Notes: a model not told the origin generated them from the letters alone. Shown: positions 15,954-25,589, counted from the first letter of the stretch. The stretch is DNA of 64,000 nt from Streptomyces niger (GCF_000718305.1 NZ_JOFQ01000001.1:186001-250000); one strand, 5' to 3'. Translations and numbers: made by a program.

Positions 15954-18900
15954 CGTGCCTCCGTGGTGGTGCTGAGAGCGCTGGTGGTGCTCGTGCCGAG
16001 GGCCGCGAGGGCGGTACGGGCCCGGGTGCGGAAGTCCGCGACGCGGGCCAGCTTGATGTCCTCGTAGCCGCGGATCAGGTCGGGGAGTTCGACGACTTCG
16101 CGTACGGCGTCGGCGCTCTCCGGGGTGAGGTGGGCGAGCGCCTCGCGCACCAGTTGACGGTACTCGCCGATCAGGGCGCGCTCCACGCGGCGGACCTCGG
16201 CGTATCCGAAGAGGTCCAGCGAGGTGCCGCGCAGTACGCGGCCGGCGCGCAGGGCCCGGAAGGCGGCCGGCGCGGTACGGCGCAGCCGGATCTTGCGCCG
16301 CATGCCGAGGGCGCGCAGGACGGGCGGGTGCAGGAGGACGGAGACCGTGGAGCCGGCGCCGAACTCGTCGCGCAGCCGCTCCTGTTCGGTGGCGTCCAGG
16401 TGCAGCCGGGCCACCTCGTACTCGTCCTTGTACGCCATGAGTTTGTGCAGGCCGCGCGCGTAGGCGAGGGCGATGGCGGTACCGGCCTCGGTGCCGCCGC
16501 GTTCCTGGGCGAGGGCCGCGACGCGGGCGACGTCGTCGGCGTAGCGGCGGGCGTACCGCTCGTTCTGGTAGCCGATGAGGTCGGCGGTGCGGGTGGCGAC
16601 CACGGTCCGCAGCTCCTCGTCGGCCGGCTGCCCTGCGGTGATCGCCGCGGCGGCCGGGGTGACCTGGACGGCGGGGCGTTCGGGGGCGGCGAGCGCGGCG
16701 GTGACGGCGGCGCGGTCGAGCACCGCGGCGCGGCCCCAGCGGAAGGCGGCGAGGTTCTTCTGCACGGCGGCGCCGTTGAGGTGGATGGCACGCTCGATGG
16801 CGTCCGCGCTCATCGGGAGGCAGCCGTGCTGGTAGGCGGCGCCGATGAGCACCATGTTGGCCGGCATGTGGTCGGCGAAGAGGGCTTCGGACAGGCCCTG
16901 CGCGTCGAGGTAGAGGTTGTCCGCGCGGCGGGTGACCGATTCGATGCGCTCCAGGGCGTCGTCGGGCGAGCCGGGCAGGACGACGCGCCCGGTGACCATG
17001 GCGGCGGTCGGTACGACGGCGGTGTTGACGACGGCGACGGTGTGGCCGGCGCGGGCGACGGCCAGGTTGGTGTCGGCGGCCGTGCCGAGCAGGTCGAAGC
17101 CGACCAGCACGTCGGCGGTGGAGCGGGAGGCGCGCAGCGCGCCGGTCACCGGCGACTTGGCGATCCGCAGGTCGCTGAGGACGGGGCCGCCCTTCTGCGC
17201 GAGTCCGGTCTGCTCCAGCCCGGCGGCGTACAGGCCGTCGAGCCGGGCCGCCATCTGCAGGATCTGGGAGACGGTGACCACGCCGGTGCCGCCGACGCCG
17301 GGCATCCGCAGGAGGGTGCCGTCCGGGCCGACCCGGCGGTCCGGTTCGCGCAGGGCGACGGGCAGTTCAGGGATCTTCCGCGGTTCCTTGCGGCCCGGCT
17401 CGACGAGCAGGAAGGACGGGCAGTCGCCCTTGAGGCAGCTGAGGTCGGTGTTGCAGGAGGCCTGGTGGATGCGGGTCTTGCGGCCGAACTCGGTCTCGAC
17501 GGGCTGGACGGACAGACATGTCGACTTGTCGCCGCAGTCCCCGCAGCCTTCGCAGACCCGCTCGTTGATCGCGACCTTCTCCACCGGGGTGGGCAGCTGA
17601 CCGCGCTTGCGCAGCCGCCGCTCCTCCGCGGCGCAGCGGTCGTCGTGGAGCAGGACGGTGACGCCTTCGGTGGCCGCCAGTTCGCGTTCGACGTCGGCGA
17701 ATTCGTCGCGGTGCCGTACGGTCGCGATCGGGTCCAGCCGCACGCCGCGGTAGCTGCCCGGCTCCGCGGTGGTGACGACGACCTTGCGCACGCCTTCGAT
17801 GGCGAGCAGCCGGATGACGGCGGGGATGTCGAGGCGGCCCTCGGCGCGCTGACCGCCGGTCATGGCGACGGCGTCGTTGTAGAGCAGCTTGTACGTCATG
17901 GTGACGCCGGCGGCGACGGCGGCGCGGACGGCGAGCGAGCCGGAGTGGTGGAACGTGCCGTCGCCGAGGTTCTGCACGAAGTGCGGGTCGTCGGTGAAGG
18001 GCGCGAGGCCGATCCACTGCGCGCCCTCGCCGCCCATCTGGGTCAGGCCGACCTGGGTGCCGCGCCCGGCGCCGTCCAGCGCGATCATCGCGTGGCAGCC
18101 GATGCCGACGCCGACCAGTGTGTCGTCGGCGGTGCGGGTGGAGGTGTTGTGCGGGCAGCCGGAGCAGAAGTACGGGGTGCGGGCCGCGACGGTGGGCAGG
18201 TTGATGCGGGTGGGCCGGGCGGGCGCGAGCGCTTCGAGGTGCGCGCCGGCCCGCGCGGGCAGCCGGTCGGCGCCGATGCGGCGGGCCAGTGCGCGGGCGA
18301 CGTCCTCGGCACCCAGCGTGGAGCGGGCGGTGAGCAGCGGGCGGCCGGTCTCGTCGCGGCGGCCGACGACGACGGGCGCGTCCGCGGTCCGGTACAGCGC
18401 CTCCTTCAGCGCTCCTTCGAGGAACGGCACCTTGTCCTCGACGACGAGGACCTGCTCCAGGTCTCCGGTCATGGCGACCAGATCCTCGTCCGCGACGGGG
18501 AAGGGCATGCCGATGCGGATGATCCGGAGGCCCAGCTCCGCCATCGCCGCCTCGTCCAGGCCGAGGTCGTCCAGGGCGCGTTGGACGACGGCGTAGGAGG
18601 TGCCGGAGGCGAGGATGCCGAGGGTGGCGCGGCGGGCGCTGAAGGCGACCTTGTTGAGTCCGGCGGTGCGGGCGTACGCGCGGGCGAGGTCGAGGCGGCG
18701 GGTGAGCATGTCGTGCTCGGCGTCCAGCGCGGCGGGGCCGACCAGGGCGGGCGAGGCGGCGCGGCCGGTGCGGTCCGGTTCCGGGATGCCCTGGCGCAGC
18801 GCGTCGAAGTCCACGGTCGCCGAGGCGTCGGCGATGTCGGCGACGATCTTCAGGCCGGTCCACAGGCCGCTGGCGCGGGACAGCGCGACGGCGTGCAGCC

Positions 18901-19453
18901 CGAACTCGATGATCTCCTCGACCGATCCGGGCGCGAGGACGGGCATCGCCAGGCTCTGGCACATCCGCTCGCAGGAGCTGGGCACGGTGGAGGACTTGCA
19001 GCCGGGGTCGTCGCCGATCCAGGCGACCGCTCCGCCGAGGGGGGCGGTGCCGGCGAGGTTGCCGTGCCGGATGGCGTCGGCGGCGCGGTCCAGGCCGGGG
19101 TTCTTGCCGTACCAGTAGCCGGTGACGCCCGCGTGCCGGCGCCCGGGCACCTGGCCGAGCATCTGGGTGCCGGCCACCGCCGTGGCGGCCAGCTCCTCGT
19201 TGACCCCCGCCTTGAAGACGACACCGGCCTCGTCGAGGAAACGGGCCGCACGCCCCATCTCCATGTCGACCCCGCCCAGCGGCGACCCCTGGTAGCCGCT
19301 CACGAAGGCCCGGGTGTCGAGCCCGCGGGCCTCGTCCAGCCGGCGCTGCTCCAGCGTCAGCCGTACCAGGGCCTGGACGCCCGAGATCAGCGCGCGGCCG
19401 TCGGTGGCCGTGTACTTGTCGCCGAGCGATACCGCGGCGGGTGGGGTGCTCAC
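15950..19453 (-). CDS. Indolepyruvate:ferredoxin oxidoreductase, fused single chain
   Basis: The 1167-residue protein joins the alpha and gamma parts of 2-oxoacid:ferredoxin oxidoreductase and converts aryl-pyruvates plus CoA to aryl-acyl-CoA. The thiamine diphosphate domain has the region from GVGIGCHAM to NLGDGTFHHSG around residues 430-500. A cysteine-rich cluster region (CEGCGDCGDKSTC, then CNTDLSCLKGDC) follows. The gamma domain has GVGGTGVVTVSQIL and QTGLAQKGGPV, and the C-terminus is the extra domain typical of the long bacterial form. The GTG at 19453 is supported by GGAGG 5 bases upstream, so the 5' open extension is rejected. It overlaps the acyl-CoA dehydrogenase gene and diverges from an Lrp gene. 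Confidence 0.93.
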   Translation of the reverse strand: MSTPPAAVSLGDKYTATDGRALISGVQALVRLTLEQRRLDEARGLDTRAFVSGYQGSPLGGVDMEMGRAARFLDEAGVVFKAGVNEELAATAVAGTQMLGQVPGRRHAGVTGYWYGKNPGLDRAADAIRHGNLAGTAPLGGAVAWIGDDPGCKSSTVPSSCERMCQSLAMPVLAPGSVEEIIEFGLHAVALSRASGLWTGLKIVADIADASATVDFDALRQGIPEPDRTGRAASPALVGPAALDAEHDMLTRRLDLARAYARTAGLNKVAFSARRATLGILASGTSYAVVQRALDDLGLDEAAMAELGLRIIRIGMPFPVADEDLVAMTGDLEQVLVVEDKVPFLEGALKEALYRTADAPVVVGRRDETGRPLLTARSTLGAEDVARALARRIGADRLPARAGAHLEALAPARPTRINLPTVAARTPYFCSGCPHNTSTRTADDTLVGVGIGCHAMIALDGAGRGTQVGLTQMGGEGAQWIGLAPFTDDPHFVQNLGDGTFHHSGSLAVRAAVAAGVTMTYKLLYNDAVAMTGGQRAEGRLDIPAVIRLLAIEGVRKVVVTTAEPGSYRGVRLDPIATVRHRDEFADVERELAATEGVTVLLHDDRCAAEERRLRKRGQLPTPVEKVAINERVCEGCGDCGDKSTCLSVQPVETEFGRKTRIHQASCNTDLSCLKGDCPSFLLVEPGRKEPRKIPELPVALREPDRRVGPDGTLLRMPGVGGTGVVTVSQILQMAARLDGLYAAGLEQTGLAQKGGPVLSDLRIAKSPVTGALRASRSTADVLVGFDLLGTAADTNLAVARAGHTVAVVNTAVVPTAAMVTGRVVLPGSPDDALERIESVTRRADNLYLDAQGLSEALFADHMPANMVLIGAAYQHGCLPMSADAIERAIHLNGAAVQKNLAAFRWGRAAVLDRAAVTAALAAPERPAVQVTPAAAAITAGQPADEELRTVVATRTADLIGYQNERYARRYADDVARVAALAQERGGTEAGTAIALAYARGLHKLMAYKDEYEVARLHLDATEQERLRDEFGAGSTVSVLLHPPVLRALGMRRKIRLRRTAPAAFRALRAGRVLRGTSLDLFGYAEVRRVERALIGEYRQLVREALAHLTPESADAVREVVELPDLIRGYEDIKLARVADFRTRARTALAALGTSTTSALSTTTEAR

Positions 19454-19570
19454 GCAAGCCTCCTCGACATCGTTGTGAAGGATCTTGGGGTGGGGGGTGG
19501 TGACGAACGGCACACAGCACAGCAACGGGAAGCGGAACGCACAAGCATCCGGCGGGAAATCCCTGGCAAG

Positions 19571-19589
19571 GCGCAAAGTATTTACGCGC
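19571..19589. promoter_or_regulatory. AT-centred dyad, candidate Lrp operator
   Basis: GCGCAAAGTATTTACGCGC is an imperfect dyad (GCG-AAA-GTA-TTT-CGC) in the 163-base gap between the oxidoreductase start and the divergent Lrp start. Lrp-family sites are about 15 bp, imperfectly palindromic and AT-rich in the centre, so this is a good candidate for control of both genes. Confidence 0.45.
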
Positions 19590-19616
19590 AGGGCCGGTCG
19601 ACGTACATTCCTTTGC

Positions 19617-20054
19617 ATGCCTGAGGTCGACGACATCGATCACCGTCTGCTGCGCCTGCTGCGCGAGGACGGCCGCCGTACGTTCTCCGAGATGTCCACC
19701 GAGGTGGGCCTGTCGGTGGCCGCGGTCAAGCGGCGCGTGGACCGGCTCAAGGACATCGGGGTGATCACCGGCTTCGCCGCGCAGATCGACCAGGCCAAGC
19801 TCGGCTGGGGCATCGAGGCGTTCGTGGAGCTGCGGTACCCGGGGACCACGCGGGTCAACGAGATCGTGCGGTCGGCCTACAACGTCCCCGAGGTACAGGC
19901 CGTCTTCACCATCGCCGGCGACCCGGACGCGCTCATCCAGGTACGGGTCCGCGACATCGCCCACCTCCAGCAGGTCATCGACGGCCTGCGCAGCGCCGGG
20001 CGGGTCACCGGCACCAAGACGCTCATGGTGCTGGGTTCCTGGAGCCGCACCTGA
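19617..20054 (+). CDS. Lrp/AsnC family regulator, divergent from the 2-oxoacid oxidoreductase
   Basis: The 145-residue protein has an N-terminal winged helix-turn-helix (residues 6-58, with VGLSVAAVKRRVDRL as recognition region) and a C-terminal RAM domain (about 65-140). It reads away from the indolepyruvate:ferredoxin oxidoreductase/acyl-CoA dehydrogenase operon, 163 bases apart, and so most likely controls it in response to an amino acid or 2-oxo acid. The ATG at 19617 is chosen because homology begins at once; the open 5' extension carries no coding signal. The ribosome site is weak. Confidence 0.92.
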   Translation: MPEVDDIDHRLLRLLREDGRRTFSEMSTEVGLSVAAVKRRVDRLKDIGVITGFAAQIDQAKLGWGIEAFVELRYPGTTRVNEIVRSAYNVPEVQAVFTIAGDPDALIQVRVRDIAHLQQVIDGLRSAGRVTGTKTLMVLGSWSRT

Positions 20055-20078
20055 GGGCCCGTGCACGGAACGGGTGGG

Positions 20079-20843
20079 CTACGGTGCCGGACACGCCCCG
20101 CCGCCGAGCCGGCGTACGGCGTCCTGCGCGCACCGTGCCGCCTCGCGGGCTCCCTCGGCCCGGCGCCGGTACGCCTCGTTCTCCGGCTGTTCCTCGGCGA
20201 GGCGGCCGTAATGGGCGGCCCGCTCGTCCGCCGCGCGGGCCAAGTCGGCCCCGGCCGCGAGGAACCGCCCCCGCAACCGGGCCAGCCGCTCGTCCGGGTC
20301 CGGCTCCGGCAGCCCCGCACCGGCCGCTGCCAGCCGCTCGGTCGTCGCCCTCTCCCGGTCGATCTCCTGCTGTTCCCTGGTGTCGCTCGCGTCCTCGCGC
20401 AGCAGTTGCTCGTCGGCTCTGTCGAACCGGGCCTCGGCAGCATCCAACGCGGCCCGTGCCCGCTGCAACCGCTCGGCCTTCCGCTGCCGACCGTGGGACG
20501 GTATGCCACTGGCCGGCGGTGCTTGCGTATCGAGCCGGGTCTCCCACTCGTCCAGCCGTTCCGTCCGCCGGTCGGCCTGGGCCTCCCGCTCGTCGGCGAG
20601 CCGCTCCCGCCGGTCCGCCAGGCGCTCCCGGTCGCCCGCCAGGCGCTCGCGGTGGTCCGCGGCCCGGTCCCGGTCGTCGGCGAGGCGTGCGCGCTCGTCA
20701 CCCGGGCCGGTGGCCCTGTCCTCCGGGTCCTCCGGGTTCTCCGGGTTCTCCGGGTTCTCCGGGTTCTCCGGGTTCTCCGGGTTCTCCGGGTTCTCCGGGT
20801 TCTCCGGCAGGTTCGCCGAGTTGTCCGGCAGCTCGTTTTCCAT
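20079..20843 (-). CDS. PEN-repeat plus charged heptad-repeat protein
   Basis: The 254-residue protein has no recognised enzymatic domain. Residues about 10-40 are tandem Pro-Glu-Asn triplets made by a 9-bp DNA repeat. Residues about 50-105 are seven-residue repeats rich in Arg, Asp, Glu and Leu (LAGDRER, LADRRER and variants), predicting a long charged helix or coiled coil. The rest is Ala/Arg/Glu-rich and helical, ending in an Ala-rich tail. There is no signal peptide or membrane segment. The ATG at 20843 starts MENELPDN; upstream codons are judged non-coding. It converges on the Lrp gene. A structural or scaffolding role is only a guess. Confidence 0.75.
   Translation of the reverse strand: MENELPDNSANLPENPENPENPENPENPENPENPENPEDPEDRATGPGDERARLADDRDRAADHRERLAGDRERLADRRERLADEREAQADRRTERLDEWETRLDTQAPPASGIPSHGRQRKAERLQRARAALDAAEARFDRADEQLLREDASDTREQQEIDRERATTERLAAAGAGLPEPDPDERLARLRGRFLAAGADLARAADERAAHYGRLAEEQPENEAYRRRAEGAREAARCAQDAVRRLGGGACPAP
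20720..20808. repeat. 9-bp coding minisatellite, about ten units
   Basis: The unit TCCGGGTTC repeats about ten times with a single base variant at one end (GTC in place of TTC). On the minus strand it encodes Glu-Asn-Pro, with Glu-Asp-Pro at the variant units. Unit identity is nearly perfect, which points to recent slippage. Confidence 0.9.
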
Positions 20844-20992
20844 GCCCACAGTATGCGGCGCCGCCGTACCTCCGCCGCCGTGTCGCATGGGGCGTCCGCA
20901 CGGCAGAGCGCTCCACGGGAACCCTGCGGCAACGCCGCCGGACGGGCTATCCGGGCTGATTGACGTCACTCGGTCGCGGGAAGCCGTGGGAC

Positions 20993-22474
20993 ATGGCACA
21001 GGATCACACGCAGGCCCCGGTTCTCGAAGCGCTCGCCGACTACCGCGACCTCGGGCGACTCTCCTTCACCCCGCCCGGGCACAAGCAGGCCCGCGGCGCC
21101 GATCCCCAGGTCCGCGAGGTGCTGGGCGACGCCGTCTTCCACGGCGACCTCCTTGCCAGCGGTGGCCTGGACGACCGGCGCACCAAGGGCCGGGTCCTGG
21201 AGCGCGCCGAGAATCTGATGGCCGACGCCGTGCACGCCTCGCACACCTTCTTCTCCACCTGCGGCAGCTCCCTGTCGGTGAAGGCGGCGATGCTGGCCGC
21301 CGCGGGGCCGCACGAGAAGCTGCTCGTCGGACGGGACGCGCACAAGTCCGTGGTGTCCGGACTGATCGTCTCGGGCATCAACCCGATCTGGATCGACCCG
21401 CAGTGGGACGCCGACCGGCACCTCGCGCACCCGCCGTCGGCCGAGGCGTACGAAGCGGCCTTCGACGCCCACCCGGACGCCCGCGGCGCGCTGGTGACCA
21501 GCCCGACGCCGTACGGCAGCTGCGCCGACATCGCGGGCATCGCGGAGGTGTGCCACCGCCGCGGCCGGCCGCTGATCGTGGACGAGGCCTGGGGCGCGCA
21601 CCTGCCCTTCCACCCCGACCTGCCCTCGTGGGCCATGGACGCGGGCGCCGACGTCTGCGTGACCAGCATCCACAAGATGGGCAGCGGTCTGGAGCAGGGC
21701 TCGGTCTTCCACCTGGGCGGCGACCTGATCGACCCGGCGCTGCTGAAGTCCCGCGCCGACCTGCTCGGCACGACCAGCCCGTCGGTCCTGCTCTACGCGG
21801 GCATGGACGGCTGGCGGCGGCAGATGATGCTGCACGGCAAGGAGCTGCTCACGCACGCGCTCGATCTCGCCGCCGAGGTACGCGGCGAGATCGAGAAGAT
21901 CGACGGGCTGCACGTGAACGACCGCGCCGACTTCTGCGGCCCGGGGCTCGGCGTCGACTTCGACCCGCTGCCCGTGATCATCGACGTCAGCGAGCTGGGA
22001 ACGACCGGCTACGCCGCGGCGGACTGGCTGCGCTCCCACCGCCACCTCGACGCCCACCTCTCCGACCACCGCCGGATCAGCGCGCAGCTCACGCACGCCG
22101 ACGACCGCGGCACGGCCGACCGGCTGCTCGCCGCGCTGCGCGACCTCTCCCGGGCCGCCCCGGAGCTGCGCCCGGCGCCGAACGTCGAGGTCCCGTCGCC
22201 GGCCGAGCTGCGGCTGGAGCAGAGCTGTCTGCCACGGGACGGGTTCTTCGGCGCGACGGAGGACGTGCCGGTGGACGAGGCGGCCGGGCGGATCACGGCG
22301 GAGATGCTGACGCCGTACCCGCCGGGCATCCCGGCCGCGCTGCCCGGCGAACGGCTCACCGCGCCCGTGCTGACCTACCTGCGGTCCGGCATCGAGGCGG
22401 GCATGAACCTCCCCGACGCCACGGACACCACGCTCGGCACGGTCCGGGTGCTGATCGAGGAGACCCACCCGTAG
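20993..22474 (+). CDS. Orn/Lys/Arg decarboxylase (PLP fold type I)
   Basis: The 493-residue protein is the short form of the Orn/Lys/Arg decarboxylase family, like Bacillus SpeA. The cofactor lysine is K228 in TSIHKMGSGLEQGS, and the aspartate that contacts the pyridine nitrogen is D197 in VDEAWGAH. FTPPGHKQARG near residue 25 and the HxSxF-type motif HASHTFFSTCGSS are also typical. The C-terminal domain carries the PPGIP segment. The ATG at 20993 is chosen because homology starts at once. It stands alone, so polyamine or cadaverine synthesis is inferred from family only. Confidence 0.92.
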   Translation: MAQDHTQAPVLEALADYRDLGRLSFTPPGHKQARGADPQVREVLGDAVFHGDLLASGGLDDRRTKGRVLERAENLMADAVHASHTFFSTCGSSLSVKAAMLAAAGPHEKLLVGRDAHKSVVSGLIVSGINPIWIDPQWDADRHLAHPPSAEAYEAAFDAHPDARGALVTSPTPYGSCADIAGIAEVCHRRGRPLIVDEAWGAHLPFHPDLPSWAMDAGADVCVTSIHKMGSGLEQGSVFHLGGDLIDPALLKSRADLLGTTSPSVLLYAGMDGWRRQMMLHGKELLTHALDLAAEVRGEIEKIDGLHVNDRADFCGPGLGVDFDPLPVIIDVSELGTTGYAAADWLRSHRHLDAHLSDHRRISAQLTHADDRGTADRLLAALRDLSRAAPELRPAPNVEVPSPAELRLEQSCLPRDGFFGATEDVPVDEAAGRITAEMLTPYPPGIPAALPGERLTAPVLTYLRSGIEAGMNLPDATDTTLGTVRVLIEETHP

Positions 22475-22544
22475 CAGGCCCACCAGGCCCACCCGTAGGC
22501 GGCGTACCCGTAGCAGGCCCCCGGTGCTCGGGTCCCTTCGGTGC

Positions 22545-23321
22545 TCAGATGCCCTCGGTGACCGTGAAGAGGCCGCCGTCCGGGTCGCGGAGCGCGCAGC
22601 GGTGGCCGCCGCCCTCGGTCTCCACCGGCGGGGAGACCACCGCACCGCCGGTGGCGACGGCTGCCTCGGCCGCCGCCTGCACGTCCGGTACGCAGAAGTG
22701 GACGTGCCAGCGGGGTCGGACGTGCGGGTCCGGCGCCGCCTCGATCGCTCCGCCGCGCAGCTCGGCCACCGTGTGGTCGCCCTCCCGCACGATGACCCGC
22801 TCCTGCTCGTACGCGACGTCGCAGCCCTTGCCCTCTTCGGTGGCCCAGTGCAGGACCTCCGCGTAGAAGATGGCGGCGTCGAACGCGTCTCGGGTGCGCA
22901 GCTCCAGCCAGGCCGGTGCGCTGCCCTGGCCGACGGACCAGCCGGCGGGGACCCGCCCCGCCCAGATCCCGAAGCTGGCGCCGTCCCGGTCGGCGGAGAT
23001 CGCGGCGCGGCCCGGCCCGAAGGCGCGGGGGCCGACGGCGACGGTGCCGCCGCGTTCCCGGATCCGCGCTGCGGCCTCGTCGGCGCTCGCGACGGCGAAG
23101 TACGGCGTCCAGGAGACGGCGACGTGCAGGGCCCCGGCGAGTTCGGCGAGGCCCGCGACCGGGTTGCCGTCCAGGTAGGCGACCGAGAACTCCTCGCCCA
23201 GCGCCCCGGGCCGGAAGGACCAGCCCAGCACCGCGCCGTAGAACTCCTCGGCCGCTTTCAGGTCACGCGCGCTCAGGCTGACCCAGCACGGAACTCCTGG
23301 CACAGGTTCGGTCGACGCCAT
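22545..23321 (-). CDS. Two-domain VOC (glyoxalase/bleomycin-resistance fold) protein
   Basis: The 258-residue protein has two vicinal-oxygen-chelate domains (about residues 5-120 and 135-256). Typical openings are seen in WVSLSARDLKAAEEFYGAVLGW and in the second-domain segment RDAFDAAIFYAEVLHW. Such two-domain proteins are common in Streptomyces, and few have known substrates. The ATG at 23321 follows AAAGGAG at an 11-base distance; a GTG 12 bases earlier is too close to that site. It converges on the decarboxylase gene 70 bases away. Confidence 0.88.
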   Translation of the reverse strand: MASTEPVPGVPCWVSLSARDLKAAEEFYGAVLGWSFRPGALGEEFSVAYLDGNPVAGLAELAGALHVAVSWTPYFAVASADEAAARIRERGGTVAVGPRAFGPGRAAISADRDGASFGIWAGRVPAGWSVGQGSAPAWLELRTRDAFDAAIFYAEVLHWATEEGKGCDVAYEQERVIVREGDHTVAELRGGAIEAAPDPHVRPRWHVHFCVPDVQAAAEAAVATGGAVVSPPVETEGGGHRCALRDPDGGLFTVTEGI

Positions 23322-23519
23322 GCTGGACGTCACTCCTTTCGCTCGCCCCGGCCCGCCTTCGCGGCGGTTGCCCGTCGCGCGGCGCGCGAGCCCGGGCCCG
23401 GCCTGATCCACTCGCCCCACAGTGTCATCCGTGAGTCGGGGACACACGTGGAGACACCCCGGTACCCGGCGGCGAAACCACCGGAGTACGGACCGGTGGC
23501 CTGCCCGCGGCCCGGCCGG

Positions 23520-25580
23520 TCAGCCCACCGACACTCCCGAGGCTACGCCCGGCAGCGGGAAGTGGCAGGCCACCCGGTGTCCGGGCGTCGCCGGCTCGGC
23601 GGGCGGCGGCTCGGTGGTCGCGCACACCTCCCGCGCGAGGGGGCAGCGGGTGCGGAACCGGCACCCGGAGGGCGGCTCGGCGGCCGACGGGGTCTCGCCG
23701 CCGAGCGGCGCGGCCGCGGGCGCGACACGGGGGTCGGGCACGTTGACCGTGTCGAGCAGGCCGCGCGTGTAGGGGTGCAGTGGCCGGGCGAGCACGGCTT
23801 CGGCGGGGCCGGTCTCCACGAGCTTGCCGAGGTACATCACGCCGACGGTGTCGGCCAGGTGCCGCACGACGGCCAGGTCGTGGGAGATGAAGAGGTAGCC
23901 GATGCCCTTCTCGCGCTGGAGGTCGCGCATCAGGTTGAGGATCTGTGCCTGTACGGAGACGTCCAGCGCGGAGACCGGCTCGTCCGCGACGATCAGCGCT
24001 GGATTAAGGGCGAGGGCACGGGCCAGGCCGAGACGCTGGCGCTGCCCGCCGGAGAACTCGTGCGGGTAGCGGTCGGCCGCGCCGCGCGGCAGTCCCACGT
24101 CGTCCAGCAGCCGGGCGGTCCGGTCGCGCCGCGCGGCGCGGTCGCCGATGCCCTGGACGGCGAGTGGTTCGCGCAGGAGGGCGCCCACCCGCATCCGCGG
24201 GTCCATGGCGGCGTAGGAGTCCTGGAACATCAGCTGGATGTCGCGGCGGTGGGCCCGCAGCTCCCGGCCGCGCAGTGCGGTGATGTCGCGGCCGGCGAAG
24301 CTGATGGTGCCGGAGGTGGGCGCCTCCATGCCGACGACGAGCCGGCCGAGAGTGGACTTGCCGCAGCCGGACTCGCCCACGATGCCGTACGTCTCGCCGC
24401 GCCGGACGGTCAGCGAGATCCCGGCCACGGCGCTGACCTGCCGCGCGGCGCTGCCGCGGCGGCGCGCGAAGGGCCCGGCGCGCAGCGGGTAGTCCTTGAC
24501 GACATCGGTGAGGCGGAGCAGCGTCCCCTCGTCCTTGCGCGCCGCGGGCCTGGGCGACGGCAGCGGTACGGGCTCCGTCCGGGCGTCGTCGTCCGGGGCG
24601 GGCCCGGCGGGGTGGAAGCACGCGAAGACGTGGCCGGGCGCGGTGCCGCCGCTCCTGCTGAGCCGCGGTTCGCGCTCCTGGCACTCCTCCGTCGCGAAGC
24701 CGCAGCGCGGCGCGAAGCGGCAGCCGGTGGTACGGGTGTCCAGGGCGGGCGGCAGCCCCGGGATGGTGGCGAGCGGCCGGTCGCGGCCCGCGGCCCGTTC
24801 CGGGAGCGCCGCGAAGAGGGCCTGGGTGTAGCGGTGCCGGGGCGCGGTGAACAGTTCGTGGACGGGGGCCTGTTCGGCGACCTTGCCGCCGTACATCACG
24901 GCGACCCGGTCGACGCGCCGGGCGATCACGCCGAGGTCGTGGGTGACCAGGATCATCGCCATGCCGAGGCGGGCGCGCAGCTCGTCGATGAGTTCCAGGA
25001 TCTGGTGCTGGGTGGTGACGTCGAGCGCGGTGGTGGGTTCGTCGGCGATCAGCAGCCGGGGCTCGCAGATCAGCGCCATGGCGATGGCGACGCGTTGCCG
25101 CATGCCGCCGCTGAGCTGGTGCGGGTGGTGCGACATCCGCTCGGCGGGGCGTGGCATGCCGACCAGCCGCAGCATGTCCTCCGCCTTCTCCCTGGCCGCT
25201 GCCCGGCTCGCGCCGGTGTGCAGCAGGAGCGGCTCGGCGACCTGGGCGCCGATGGTCATGGTGGGGTTCAGGGAGGTGAGCGGGTCCTGGAAGACCATGC
25301 CGATGGTGTGGCCGCGAACGTCGCGCAGCGTGCGTTCGGGCGCGGCGGCCAGGTCCGTGCCGTCGAAGCGGATGCGTCCGCCGGTGATCCGCCCGCCGCC
25401 GGGGAGGAGGCCCAGGACGGACAGCGCGGTCATGGTCTTGCCGCAGCCGGATTCGCCGACGATGCCGAGGGCCTCGCCCGGCGCGAGGTCGAGGCTGACC
25501 CGCTCCAGGGCCTGCACGGTGCGACCACGGCCGGTGATCTCTACGCTGAGGTCCTCGATGCTGAGCAGGGGAGTCGTCAT
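23520..25580 (-). CDS. Peptide ABC importer, fused DppD-DppF-type double ATPase
   Basis: The 686-residue protein contains two complete ABC ATPase modules in one chain. Walker A GESGCGKT is at residues 42-49 and again near 405, each followed by its own signature (LSGGMRQRVAIAMA; FSGGQRQRLGLARA) and Walker B. Both modules end with the oligopeptide-transporter C-terminal region, which is Cys-containing (CRFAPRCGF; CRFRTRCPL) as in iron-sulfur-type OppD/OppF tails. It powers uptake through the two permeases directly upstream, 9 bases apart. The fused layout replaces the usual two separate subunits. Confidence 0.95.
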   Translation of the reverse strand: MTTPLLSIEDLSVEITGRGRTVQALERVSLDLAPGEALGIVGESGCGKTMTALSVLGLLPGGGRITGGRIRFDGTDLAAAPERTLRDVRGHTIGMVFQDPLTSLNPTMTIGAQVAEPLLLHTGASRAAAREKAEDMLRLVGMPRPAERMSHHPHQLSGGMRQRVAIAMALICEPRLLIADEPTTALDVTTQHQILELIDELRARLGMAMILVTHDLGVIARRVDRVAVMYGGKVAEQAPVHELFTAPRHRYTQALFAALPERAAGRDRPLATIPGLPPALDTRTTGCRFAPRCGFATEECQEREPRLSRSGGTAPGHVFACFHPAGPAPDDDARTEPVPLPSPRPAARKDEGTLLRLTDVVKDYPLRAGPFARRRGSAARQVSAVAGISLTVRRGETYGIVGESGCGKSTLGRLVVGMEAPTSGTISFAGRDITALRGRELRAHRRDIQLMFQDSYAAMDPRMRVGALLREPLAVQGIGDRAARRDRTARLLDDVGLPRGAADRYPHEFSGGQRQRLGLARALALNPALIVADEPVSALDVSVQAQILNLMRDLQREKGIGYLFISHDLAVVRHLADTVGVMYLGKLVETGPAEAVLARPLHPYTRGLLDTVNVPDPRVAPAAAPLGGETPSAAEPPSGCRFRTRCPLAREVCATTEPPPAEPATPGHRVACHFPLPGVASGVSVG

Positions 25581-25589
25581 GACGGTTCC

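Noticed and set aside
16130..19624. 1164-residue plus-strand open frame
   Set aside because: Antisense shadow of the indolepyruvate:ferredoxin oxidoreductase gene.
20720..20808. Possible CRISPR-like array
   Set aside because: The units are 9 bp with no spacers and code for a PEN repeat in frame.
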